The notes beneath the pieces were generated by a model. It was not told the origin of the DNA and did not search any database. It saw nothing but the letters and a program-made list of their open reading frames with translations. From the NCBI GenBank assembly GCA_937903155.1, contig CALCZU010000091.1, positions 1 through 45,065 of the forward strand: a stretch of 45,065 nucleotides of DNA, read 5' to 3'. This document shows positions 7,949-15,956 of the stretch, piece by piece. The translations under genes were made by a program, and so were the position numbers. Positions within the stretch are counted from its first letter, which is position 1, and every line of letters begins with the position of its first letter. Source of the stretch: an uncultured Bdellovibrionales bacterium. Lineage in GTDB: Bacteria; Bdellovibrionota; FAC87; UBA2466.

Positions 7949-8838
7949 AAAGCACCTCCCGCGGAATTTTTCCACTCCATGACCGCATTGCCGGTGCCTA
8001 TGACCGTTCCATAGCCATAAAAGTCTGCTTTGATCGGCTTAAAATCTAATGCTGAGAGCATCCACATCAGTGCGCCCGATTTTACTTCGGCAAAAGCTTC
8101 TTGAATAAATTGAGGGTAAATCTTTTTCAGCTCTTCAATTTTCCCATTTCGTAAAAGCTCAATCACTCGCATATCCCATTTGTATTGCGCGTCTGATTGC
8201 ACATGTTCGCGACTCATATCTTCAGGCGGATTCGGCTCTTCGCTGAAGTGCAAATGCGATAACGTATTACTCGCAGCGAGTACCGCCTTCACTCCCCGCC
8301 GTTCAATCGCTCTTTTCGTCGCTTGCCCGAGCTTAATCATTTGCTCTTGGCCGGCGTCTAAAGAAAACGCGTAAGGCGAATTGTTCGCAGAAATCGGAAG
8401 CACCGGAATATCCCAATCCGGATTGAGCATATGCAAAGACACAATCGTTCCGTAATCGACTCTAAAATTCGGATTTTGCATGAGCTTTGCTGTGAGCCCT
8501 TCTGCTTTGGCTTCTTCGCAGCAAAGTTTTGCAAGGTCCGTATCGATCTTCATCTTAAAATCGTACTGAAAGAGATGCGGAAAAATGGGATCCACACTCC
8601 GCCCTTTGAGTTCGGGCACACACGCAAAGTGGTGACCGACGATCGTCATCCAATGGGGACTGTGCACTAAAATCACATCGGGTTTATTTTTTTTGATACT
8701 TTCCCGGGCTTTTTCGTAAGCCCATCTGAGGCTTTCCCAACCGCCTGTAGACTTAACGCGATTTTGGGGGGGATTCTCACCGTAAACGAGATGTGGAGGA
8801 TGCGGAGCCAAAAAACCGCTTAAGATTTGACCTTTCAT
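7945..8838 (-). CDS. amnB: 2-aminophenol 1,6-dioxygenase-like beta (catalytic) subunit
   Basis: AmnB-type enzymes use Fe(II) to open the ring of 2-aminophenol or related compounds. The 297-residue protein strongly resembles AmnB over its whole length: GFLAPHPPHLVYGENPPQN, LVHSPHWMT, FRVDYGTI, ISANNSPY, ASNTLSH and YGTVIGTGNAVMEW. The Fe(II) ligands reported for the family, His13, His62 and Glu251, fall at exactly these residue numbers, and His195 in the NTLSHLHF segment is also kept. The start is three bases after the guaA stop, with GGGAG in the guaA tail as ribosome binding site. No other ring-degradation gene (hydrolase, dehydrogenase, decarboxylase, ferredoxin) is visible nearby, which is unusual. 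The substrate may therefore differ from 2-aminophenol. Confidence 0.88.
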   Translation of the reverse strand: MKGQILSGFLAPHPPHLVYGENPPQNRVKSTGGWESLRWAYEKARESIKKNKPDVILVHSPHWMTIVGHHFACVPELKGRSVDPIFPHLFQYDFKMKIDTDLAKLCCEEAKAEGLTAKLMQNPNFRVDYGTIVSLHMLNPDWDIPVLPISANNSPYAFSLDAGQEQMIKLGQATKRAIERRGVKAVLAASNTLSHLHFSEEPNPPEDMSREHVQSDAQYKWDMRVIELLRNGKIEELKKIYPQFIQEAFAEVKSGALMWMLSALDFKPIKADFYGYGTVIGTGNAVMEWKNSAGGAL

Positions 8839-8841
8839 GGT

Positions 8842-10368
8842 TTACTCCCATTCGATGGTCGCGGGAGGCTTCGAGCTAATGTCATAGACAACTCGATTAA
8901 CCCCTCGGACTTCATTTACAATTCGACTCGAAATTCGCGCTAAAATCTTTCCGTCAAAACGGTACCAGTCTGCGGTCATTCCATCTCGAGAAGTTACGGC
9001 TCTTAACGCCACCACCGATTCGTAAGTTCTCGCATCGCCCATGACTCCAACTGCGCTAATCGGAAGTAAAACACTCAACGCTTGCCAGATTTTATCGTAC
9101 TCACCTGTTTTTCGTAGCTCGTCGATAAAAACAGCATCGACTTCTCGCAAAACTTTAAGCTTTGCTTCAGTAATATCGCCGATAATTCTGACCGCCAGTC
9201 CGGGTCCCGGAAAGGGGTGTCTATCGACTAAGTTTTTTGGAATCCCTAGTTCTCTTCCCAAAGCTCTCACTTCATCCTTAAACAATTCACGAAAAGGCTC
9301 GATGAGCGACAACTTCATGTTTTTGGGAAGCCCGCCCACATTGTGGTGGGTTTTGATGGTATGGCTCGGTCCCTTCACCGAGACACTTTCGATCACATCC
9401 GGATACAAAGTTCCTTGAGCTAAGAAGTGCGCATTTTTAATGCGCTTCGTTTCTTTTTCAAAAATCTCGATGAAAGTTTTGCCGATAATCTTGCGTTTTT
9501 TCTCAGGGTCCGTGACCTTTTTGAGGCGGGACAAGAAGAGTTTCGAAGCATCGACCAACCGGATGTCAACGCCTTCCGCTTTCAGAAACTGAACCACTTC
9601 TTTCGCTTCGTTCTTTCGAAGAAGTCCAGTATCGACCAAGAAGGGATGAAATTTCTTTCCTAAAATCTTTCCTAAGAAAACTGCCAGCACCGTCGAATCG
9701 ACGCCACCACTGACGGCGCCAATGACTTGATTGCTTCCCACCTGCTCTAGGATTTCTTTTTTCTTAAGCTCCAAGAAATTTTCCATCTTCCAGTCAGCTT
9801 TGAGTTTCGCGATTCGAAACAAGAAATTCGAAAGAATGACCATCCCAATCGGAGTATGCGCAACTTCGGGATGAAACTGAATACCGTGAAGATTTCCCAT
9901 TTCAAACGCAACGACACACTTATCGGACGTTGCGGTGACCACTCCTCCTGCAGGAATTTCACCTACATGATCGCCATGGCTCATCCAAACAGGCAGTTTT
10001 TCATTCTTCTTAAAAGTCGCAAAAAGACCTCGATTGTCTTTCACTTCAATTTCGCAAGAACCATATTCACGAGCATTGCCGCTTTTCACTTTGCCTTGAT
10101 TCAAATGTGAGAGAAGCTGCATCCCATAGCAAATTCCTAAGATAGGGACATCTAAATCCAAAAGAGTCTTTGCAATTTTAGGAGAGGATTTTCCACCGAC
10201 GCTCGACGGCCCACCCGATAAAATAATCGCACTCGGATTTTTCTCTCGGATTTTTTTCTCTGAAATCGAATAGGGTTCAACTTCGCAAAAAACCCCTAGG
10301 TTTCTGACGGCTCTTGCGATGAGTTGTGTGAATTGGGAACCAAAATCAAGGACGAGTACTTTGTTCAT
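8842..10368 (-). CDS. guaA: GMP synthase (glutamine-hydrolysing)
   Basis: This enzyme converts XMP to GMP with ATP and glutamine. The 508-residue protein has the class I glutaminase domain first (Cys80 in ILGICYGMQLL; His166 and Glu168 in QFHPEV), then the ATP pyrophosphatase domain (P-loop SGGVDST at 220-226) and the C-terminal dimerisation domain ending in KPPATIEWE, the usual family terminus. The ATG overlaps the guaB stop by one base (TGATG). It forms one operon with guaB upstream and the two aminophenol-dioxygenase-like genes downstream. Length and motifs are complete, so it should be functional. Confidence 0.97.
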   Translation of the reverse strand: MNKVLVLDFGSQFTQLIARAVRNLGVFCEVEPYSISEKKIREKNPSAIILSGGPSSVGGKSSPKIAKTLLDLDVPILGICYGMQLLSHLNQGKVKSGNAREYGSCEIEVKDNRGLFATFKKNEKLPVWMSHGDHVGEIPAGGVVTATSDKCVVAFEMGNLHGIQFHPEVAHTPIGMVILSNFLFRIAKLKADWKMENFLELKKKEILEQVGSNQVIGAVSGGVDSTVLAVFLGKILGKKFHPFLVDTGLLRKNEAKEVVQFLKAEGVDIRLVDASKLFLSRLKKVTDPEKKRKIIGKTFIEIFEKETKRIKNAHFLAQGTLYPDVIESVSVKGPSHTIKTHHNVGGLPKNMKLSLIEPFRELFKDEVRALGRELGIPKNLVDRHPFPGPGLAVRIIGDITEAKLKVLREVDAVFIDELRKTGEYDKIWQALSVLLPISAVGVMGDARTYESVVALRAVTSRDGMTADWYRFDGKILARISSRIVNEVRGVNRVVYDISSKPPATIEWE

Positions 10369-11837
10369 CAGTCGTTGGGTCGATAGTTAGGCGCTTCTTT
10401 GGTCACATACACATCATGTACATGCGATTCTTTGAGCGCTTGCGGGGAAATTTTTACGAATTCCGCTTTGTCTCTTAAAGCATCCAAGGTCAAACAGCCT
10501 AAATATCCGAGCCCCGCGCGAACCCCGCCGACCAGCTGAAACACAACCTGTTTCAATTCGCCTCGGTATGGCACCATTCCCTCGATCCCTTCGGGGACGA
10601 GCGAACTCTCTTCAACGCCTTGCTGACCGTAACGATCCCGACTTCCCTCTCGCATGGCTTCGACAGAGCCCATTCCACGATAGGTTTTATAAGTTCGACC
10701 TTGATAAAAAACGACTTCACCTGGGGATTCATCTGTTCCCGCAAAAAGACTTCCAATCATCACGCAATCGGCTCCCGCTGCAAGCGCTTTGACCATATCG
10801 CCGGAATATTTAATTCCACCATCGGCAATCAAAGTTCGTCCGAACTTTTTAGCGACAGGCGCACAGTTTCGAATCGCTGTGAACTGAGGGATTCCGACCC
10901 CTGCAATGATGCGAGTCGTACAAATCGAGCCACTTCCCATTCCGACTTTAATCGCGTCTGCACCCGCTTCATACAGGTGGGTCGCACCTTCGGCAGTCGC
11001 AACATTTCCCGCGATAACGGTCAGGTCTTTAAATTTCTGTTTCGACCATTTCACGATTTCTAAAACGTTTTTGGAATCGCCATGGGCAGTATCGACCGTC
11101 ACAAAATCTACTTTTGCTTTATGAAGCAGTTCGATACGCTTTTGAGCTTCAACGCCCGTTCCAACTGCCGCTCCGACACGCAATCTTCCCTTTGAATCGC
11201 GATTGGCGAGTGGAAAGTTAATACTCTTCATCACGTCTTTTATCGTAATCAATGCTTTCAAATTGCGGTCTTCATCGATGACCGGCAATTTTTCGATGCG
11301 ATTTTTGTGCATGAGTTTCACCGCATCGGTCATCGCAATCGATTCATTTCCGACAATCAGATTCTCAAATGGCGTCATGATTTCAGAAATTTTGCGATTG
11401 GCATTTTCTTCAAATCTTAAGTCTCGGTTCGTGACAATTCCGACAAGCTTGCCTTCTTCGGTGACGGGAAAGCCTGAAATCCCATTCTTCTTCATTAAAC
11501 TAAGCGCATCCGAAAGCGTCTGGTCCGAGCTCAAAGTAATGGGATCAAAGATCATCCCACTTTCGGACTTCTTCACTTTCTGAACTTCAAGGGCTTGTTT
11601 CTCAGGCGTGAGATTGCGGTGGATCACACCCACTCCGCCAAGGCGCGCCATAATGATTGCCGTCCGACTCTCTGTGACTTTGTCCATCGCGGCAGAGATG
11701 ACGGGAATCTTCAGTTGAATTTTTGCTGTGAGCTTTGAGGATAAGTCGACCGCAGTCGGAAGAACCTCAGAATATTTCGGCACAAGAAGGACGTCATCGA
11801 ATGTGAGACCTTCTTTGAATGAATCTTCGTTTGCCAT
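10368..11837 (-). CDS. guaB: Inosine-5'-monophosphate dehydrogenase
   Basis: This enzyme oxidises IMP to XMP with NAD+, the first committed step to GMP. The 489-residue protein has the barrel start (LTFDDVLLVP), a tandem CBS insert (about 95-205, with GFPVTEEGKLVGIVTNRDL and KLPVIDEDRNLKALIT), the catalytic loop with Cys306 in GSGSICTTR, and the flap region with RGMGSVEAMREGS and DRYGQQG. It is first in the guaB-guaA-amnB-amnA-like operon. A good sigma-70-type promoter lies 16 bases upstream (11853-11881), giving a leader of only about eight bases. No Shine-Dalgarno is evident. Confidence 0.97.
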   Translation of the reverse strand: MANEDSFKEGLTFDDVLLVPKYSEVLPTAVDLSSKLTAKIQLKIPVISAAMDKVTESRTAIIMARLGGVGVIHRNLTPEKQALEVQKVKKSESGMIFDPITLSSDQTLSDALSLMKKNGISGFPVTEEGKLVGIVTNRDLRFEENANRKISEIMTPFENLIVGNESIAMTDAVKLMHKNRIEKLPVIDEDRNLKALITIKDVMKSINFPLANRDSKGRLRVGAAVGTGVEAQKRIELLHKAKVDFVTVDTAHGDSKNVLEIVKWSKQKFKDLTVIAGNVATAEGATHLYEAGADAIKVGMGSGSICTTRIIAGVGIPQFTAIRNCAPVAKKFGRTLIADGGIKYSGDMVKALAAGADCVMIGSLFAGTDESPGEVVFYQGRTYKTYRGMGSVEAMREGSRDRYGQQGVEESSLVPEGIEGMVPYRGELKQVVFQLVGGVRAGLGYLGCLTLDALRDKAEFVKISPQALKESHVHDVYVTKEAPNYRPND

Positions 11838-11852
11838 GTCTTAGGCCAACAA

Positions 11853-11881
11853 TTTATAGGCGAGTTTGTGGATTTGGTCAA
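11853..11881 (-). promoter_or_regulatory. Sigma-70-type promoter of the guaB operon
   Basis: On the minus strand TTGACC (11881-11876), a 17-base spacer and TATAAA (11858-11853) match the -35/-10 consensus at 5 of 6 positions each. Transcription would begin near 11846, about eight bases before the guaB ATG. Confidence 0.7.
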
Positions 11882-11958
11882 TTAGGATTGTGAGAGTGCC
11901 GCATTATGTCACTTTCATTCGATACGAATTAAGAAGTTAATTTCAAACCATTTTCCAG

Positions 11959-11964
11959 TATAAT
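11959..11964 (+). promoter_or_regulatory. Candidate -10 element (TATAAT) of the glycosyltransferase gene
   Basis: A perfect TATAAT ends 10 bases before the ATG at 11975. No good -35 is seen (GTTAAT at 17-base spacing is poor). If used, transcription would start within a few bases of the start codon, giving a leaderless or near-leaderless message. Confidence 0.4.
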
Positions 11965-11974
11965 AATACAAATC

Positions 11975-12724
11975 ATGCAACCCGAGCTCTCCGTCATTAT
12001 CCCCATTTACAACGAATCGGGTTCCTTTGAGAGTTTCTTCATGGAGTGGAGAAATGTTTTTTCAAAGCTCGCTCCGAATTTTGAAATCATCGCGATCAAT
12101 GATGGCTCGACCGACGGCACCGGCCGCATCTTAGATAAAATTCGAAAAGATCACAGATACGTTCGAGTCACTCATCAATTGCGAACCGGACACAGCGAAG
12201 CCGTGCGAAGAGGTTTGGAACTTGCTCGCGGAAAATATGTTTTAGTGCTTGATGCAAATGGAAGATTTGAAACTTCAGACTTCGAACAATTTTGGAAAGA
12301 AAAAGGAACCGCTAGACTCGTCATTGGAAATAGGACGCATCGCTTGGATTCCATCGCTCGCCGAATGATCCATCGCGCGATTATCAAATGGTCGCAACTT
12401 CTTTTTAAGACATCGCTTCCTGACGGAAATATTTCATTTCGTTTGATGGACCGAGAAACCGCGATGAAGTTTTCTCCCCTTTTTCCAAAAGGCTGCGAGT
12501 CATTCAATCTCGCCATTGCGTTAATCATCAAACAAGAAATTCCGGCTCTCGTTAAAGAAATCCGAATTCCCTATCGCAAACGAAAACACGGATTCTCTTC
12601 GACTTCGTTCTATAAATTCCTGGGCCTCAATCTCACTTATGCGAAAGAACTTCTCTCGATTCGTCTCAAAAAACGACAATTCTTAGAAGCGAACCCCAGC
12701 CTTTTGCAGCCCGCCCTGACGTAA
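11975..12724 (+). CDS. Family 2 glycosyltransferase
   Basis: The 249-residue protein has a GT-A fold start with ELSVIIPIYNESGSF and IIAINDGSTDGTGRIL (nucleotide binding) and a metal-site region VLVLDANGRFE at about residues 89-99, where many relatives have Asp-x-Asp. A C-terminal segment KEIRIPYRKRKHGFSS is typical of GT2 acceptor-side loops. No C-terminal transmembrane pair follows, so it is likely soluble or peripheral. It is transcribed away from guaB and convergently with fhs. Dolichol-phosphate-mannose-synthase-like activity is one possibility, but donor and acceptor cannot be read from sequence. Confidence 0.85.
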   Translation: MQPELSVIIPIYNESGSFESFFMEWRNVFSKLAPNFEIIAINDGSTDGTGRILDKIRKDHRYVRVTHQLRTGHSEAVRRGLELARGKYVLVLDANGRFETSDFEQFWKEKGTARLVIGNRTHRLDSIARRMIHRAIIKWSQLLFKTSLPDGNISFRLMDRETAMKFSPLFPKGCESFNLAIALIIKQEIPALVKEIRIPYRKRKHGFSSTSFYKFLGLNLTYAKELLSIRLKKRQFLEANPSLLQPALT

Positions 12725-12759
12725 GCAATGTCTGAGTTCTAATCGGTCTCGCTTATTTT

Positions 12760-14433
12760 CTAAGAAAGCCCGACAACGTTTCCGTCGGTATCAATATCAA
12801 TATGGTATGCGGCAGGTTCTTTCGGAAGTCCCGGCATCGTCATGATATCTCCACACACGACGACAATAAATTCTGCCCCTGCCGACAACCGAACTTCTCG
12901 AATCTGAATCGTATGATTCTTGGGCGCACCTCTCAACTTGGGATTGGTCGAAAAGGAATACTGAGTTTTTGCGATACAAATTGGAAAATGCCCAAATCCA
13001 TCCTCCCTGAATTTTTCAATTTGATTCATCACAGATTTTTCTGCATGTACTTCACTCGCCCCATAGATTTTCTTTGCAACCGTCTCAATTTTCGTCCACA
13101 GAGGAAGCGCATCTTCGTAAAGAGTCTTAAAATGGGATGGCTTAGAATCGATCGTATCCACAACCGTCTGTGCTAATTCTTGAGAACCCGCACCGCCTAA
13201 GGCCCAGTGTTTCGCAGTCACAATGGGGACCTCCCAAGCGGTCGCTTTGTTTTTCAAAAAAGAAATTTCTTTTTCGGTATCGCTCGTAAAATGATTAATC
13301 GCGATGACACACGGGATACCAAAGTGGCCCTGAACATTCTGGATATGTCGTTCAAGATTCTCACAGCCTGCTTCAAGCGCTTTTACATTTTCAGTCGTCA
13401 GTTCTTTCAGTTTTTGACCGCCGTGGTATTTCAACGCACGTACGGTCGCAACGATCACCGCAACACTCGGTTTCAATCCGGCTTTTCTACATTTAATATC
13501 AAAAAACTTTTCCGCCCCTAAATCAGCACCAAACCCGGCTTCCGTCACAACATAGTCTGCTAGTTTTAAAGCCGCTCGAGTGGAAATCACCGAATTACAA
13601 CCATGAGCAATATTCGCGAAAGGTCCTCCATGAACGAATGCGGGAGTGTTTTCGAGCGTCTGAACCAAATTAGGTTTTAATGCGTCCTTCAGTAAAACCG
13701 CCATCGCTCCGTGGGCTTTTAAGTCTCGAGCGCGAATCGGTTTTTCAAAATGGGTATAACCGACGACGATATTTCCCAGTCGTTCTTTTAAGTCTTGGAG
13801 CGAGTTCGAAAGACAAAGAATCGCCATTACTTCGGACGCGACGACAATGTCGAAGTGATCTTCCCGAGGAACACCGTTCGTAGGCCCACCTAATGAAATC
13901 ACAATATCTCGAAGCGCGCGATCATTCATGTCGAGCACTCGTTTCCAAGTCACTCGCCTCACGTCGAAACCCAGCTCATTCCCAAAATGAATATGATTAT
14001 CAATTAAAGCGGCAAGGAGATTGTTCGCCAATTGGAGCGCACCGAAATCGCCCGTGAAATGAAGATTAATATCTTCCATCGGAACGACTTGCGCGTACCC
14101 GCCGCCCGCGGCTCCGCCTTTCATTCCAAAGACCGGACCCAAGCTTGGCTCACGCAAACAAATCATCGCTCTTTTGCCGAGCCGACTCAGTCCATCCCCG
14201 AGGCCTACCGTCGTGGTCGTCTTGCCTTCTCCAGGCGGAGTGGGACTAATCGCCGTCATCAGAATCAATTTACCGTCGGGCTTATTTTTTAGAGATTCGA
14301 GATATTTTAGAGAAATCTTTGCTTTCGTGTGTCCGTAAGGTTCTAGGAATTCCTGAGGGATCCCTAAACGGTCGGCAATTTGTGTGATGGGAAGCATTTT
14401 TGCTTTTTGAGCAATTTCGATATCTGTCTTCAT
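12760..14433 (-). CDS. fhs: Formate-tetrahydrofolate ligase
   Basis: This enzyme makes 10-formyltetrahydrofolate from formate, ATP and tetrahydrofolate, supplying one-carbon units for purines. The 557-residue length is normal for the family. The P-loop TPPGEGKTTT is at residues 65-74, followed by LREPSLGPVFGMKGGAAGGG, GDFGALQLANNLLAALIDNH, GGPFANIAHGCNSV and FGADLGAEKFFDIKCR, all strongly conserved. The C-terminus has GDIMTMPGLPKEPAAYHIDID. It is monocistronic as seen here and lies near the gua operon, which also depends on purine supply. No clear terminator was seen in the 35 bases to the convergent glycosyltransferase. Confidence 0.97.
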   Translation of the reverse strand: MKTDIEIAQKAKMLPITQIADRLGIPQEFLEPYGHTKAKISLKYLESLKNKPDGKLILMTAISPTPPGEGKTTTTVGLGDGLSRLGKRAMICLREPSLGPVFGMKGGAAGGGYAQVVPMEDINLHFTGDFGALQLANNLLAALIDNHIHFGNELGFDVRRVTWKRVLDMNDRALRDIVISLGGPTNGVPREDHFDIVVASEVMAILCLSNSLQDLKERLGNIVVGYTHFEKPIRARDLKAHGAMAVLLKDALKPNLVQTLENTPAFVHGGPFANIAHGCNSVISTRAALKLADYVVTEAGFGADLGAEKFFDIKCRKAGLKPSVAVIVATVRALKYHGGQKLKELTTENVKALEAGCENLERHIQNVQGHFGIPCVIAINHFTSDTEKEISFLKNKATAWEVPIVTAKHWALGGAGSQELAQTVVDTIDSKPSHFKTLYEDALPLWTKIETVAKKIYGASEVHAEKSVMNQIEKFREDGFGHFPICIAKTQYSFSTNPKLRGAPKNHTIQIREVRLSAGAEFIVVVCGDIMTMPGLPKEPAAYHIDIDTDGNVVGLS

Positions 14434-14552
14434 AGGAGATACGTTTTAACAGGCTCTCGACGATTATGAAAATCTCTCCATGATTGTTTTGCTTATTTTT
14501 CCTTAACTCATGGTGTAAGGTTTCCGATATAGTCGCATATAAGGAGAATGAG

Positions 14553-14999
14553 ATGAAGTCTCAAGCGCCCAAAAAGAAAATTATCGCTCCAAAGCCTGCG
14601 AAGGCAGCCAAGGTAGCGAAAGTAGTAAAAGCGGCTGATTCGGTGGAAACCGCACCGGTTGAAAAGAAAAAGCCCAAAGGCAAGGCGAAGAAATGCGGCC
14701 AACGTGGATGTAAAATGCCCGGAAGCTCGGAAGGCTACTGCCGTCTCCACTATCTTGCGAATTGGAAACATATTAAATTCAACGATCAGGTGAAAGCCGA
14801 ACGTCGTCTGAACGCGTACGTCGACCGGATGAGCAAACGCTACCCCAAAGACTACATGGAAAAAATCAAAGAAGGTTTGGAAGATCCAGAAAAGTTTCAG
14901 CAAATGGTCGATGAATTGGAAGTCGAAGTCGGCAAAAGCGAACCTGAAACCGACAATGAATTCTTAGAAAAATTCATGCGCGTGATCAAACCTAGCTAA
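14553..14999 (+). CDS. Lysine/alanine-rich protein with a putative Cys3His zinc site; unknown function
   Basis: The start at 14553 is set by AAGGAG at 14541-14546, six bases before the ATG; the open frame reaches upstream to 14484 but lacks this. The 148-residue protein has a Lys/Ala/Pro-rich, histone-H1-like basic arm (1-47), then C48-x4-C53-x9-C63-x2-H66 (KKCGQRGCK ... GYCRLHYLANWKHIK), then a charged, helix-prone C-terminus. The Cys/His pattern suggests zinc binding, and the basic arm suggests nucleic acid or ribosome binding. It has its own strong terminator downstream (15030) and lies just before rplC. I do not recognise a named family; the function is unknown. Confidence 0.8.
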   Translation: MKSQAPKKKIIAPKPAKAAKVAKVVKAADSVETAPVEKKKPKGKAKKCGQRGCKMPGSSEGYCRLHYLANWKHIKFNDQVKAERRLNAYVDRMSKRYPKDYMEKIKEGLEDPEKFQQMVDELEVEVGKSEPETDNEFLEKFMRVIKPS

Positions 15000-15029
15000 G
15001 ATTACCCGCTTTACAAGACATTGAATTTT

Positions 15030-15070
15030 AAAGGATTTTGATGGGAGCCCGTCAAAATCCTTTTCTTATT
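15030..15070 (+). terminator. Rho-independent terminator after the Lys-rich zinc protein
   Basis: A perfect 12-bp stem (AAAGGATTTTGA at 15030-15041; TCAAAATCCTTT at 15052-15063) encloses a loop that itself holds GGG-AG-CCC. It is followed by TCTTATTTA. Confidence 0.9.
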
Positions 15071-15136
15071 TAGGGTGGCTTTTCTAAAATCCCCGAGCTA
15101 GATCTTCGATATGATGAAAGAAACTTACAAAAACTA

Positions 15137-15165
15137 TTGCCGAGCCCACCCCCACCCGCTATAAG
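15137..15165 (+). promoter_or_regulatory. Sigma-70-type promoter of rplC
   Basis: TTGCCG (15137-15142), a 17-base C-rich spacer and TATAAG (15160-15165) precede a leader of about 38 bases. A small inverted repeat (ATAAGA-AATC-TCTTAT, 15161-15176) overlaps the -10 and the expected start site and could be an operator or a leader hairpin. Confidence 0.6.
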
Positions 15166-15209
15166 AAATCTCTTATTTTGGCTCTAAGTGTATCAAATGA
15201 GGTAAAGCC

Positions 15210-15884
15210 GTGAAGTTAGGTATTGTAGGAAAAAAAGTTGGAATGACGACCGTTTTTAACGAAGCCGGGGGAACAGTGCCCATTACGGTGGTCGACACAA
15301 CAGATTGTTACGTAACCCAAGTGAAAACCAAGGAGACAGACGGTTACTCCGCTCTCCAAGTCGGTTACGGTTTCAGAAAACCACAGAACATGGATAAAGC
15401 GAGACTCGGTCATTATAAAAAGGCCAGCGTCCCTGCTCGTTTACGTTCAAAAGAAATCCGGGTCGAAGCGACCGACGATCTTTCTCAGTTTAAAGCCGGA
15501 CAAAAACTTTCCGTCAGCATGTTTGCCAAAGGCGACATTGTCGACGTGATTGGAACGGTAAAAGGTAAAGGTTTTGCCGGGGTCATGAAACGCTACCATT
15601 GGCATGGTGCGGATGCGACTCACGGGGTTTCCAAGTACTTCCGTCACGGGGGTTCTAACGGATCCAATACTTTCCCAGGTCGAGTTTTGAAAAACAAAGG
15701 GGCCCCTGGTCAATTAGGAAATTGCCCACGCACCATTCAAAAGCTCACAGTCGTTGAAGTTCGCCCTGAAGAAAATCTCATTTTCATCAAAGGCGGAATT
15801 CCTGGACCCGATGGCGGTTTCGTAACGATTCGTCCGGCTAGCAAAAAGCCAGCGCCGAAAGAACGCACTTTTATTCTCGCTTAA
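15210..15884 (+). CDS. rplC: 50S ribosomal protein L3
   Basis: L3 is a core early-assembly protein of the 50S subunit near the peptidyl transferase centre. The 224-residue product begins at GTG (15210) with GAGGT seven bases upstream. It has MKLGIVGKKVGMTTVF, the core GTVKGKGFAGVMKRYHWHGADATHGVSK and the long-loop segment GGSNGSNTFPGRVLKNKGAPGQLG. The loop is divergent: E. coli has SIGQNQTPG, including the glutamine methylated by PrmB, while here it reads SNGSNTFPG. The gene stands alone with its own promoter and terminator, whereas rplC normally lies in the S10 operon before rplD. Whether another rplC exists elsewhere in the genome cannot be seen. Confidence 0.95.
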   Translation: MKLGIVGKKVGMTTVFNEAGGTVPITVVDTTDCYVTQVKTKETDGYSALQVGYGFRKPQNMDKARLGHYKKASVPARLRSKEIRVEATDDLSQFKAGQKLSVSMFAKGDIVDVIGTVKGKGFAGVMKRYHWHGADATHGVSKYFRHGGSNGSNTFPGRVLKNKGAPGQLGNCPRTIQKLTVVEVRPEENLIFIKGGIPGPDGGFVTIRPASKKPAPKERTFILA

Positions 15885-15956
15885 GCGGCGACTTGTCCGG
15901 CGCAGCCCGAAGGGCGGAGACGGAAGCAATCTCGCTGTATAAGAACGCTTTTATTT

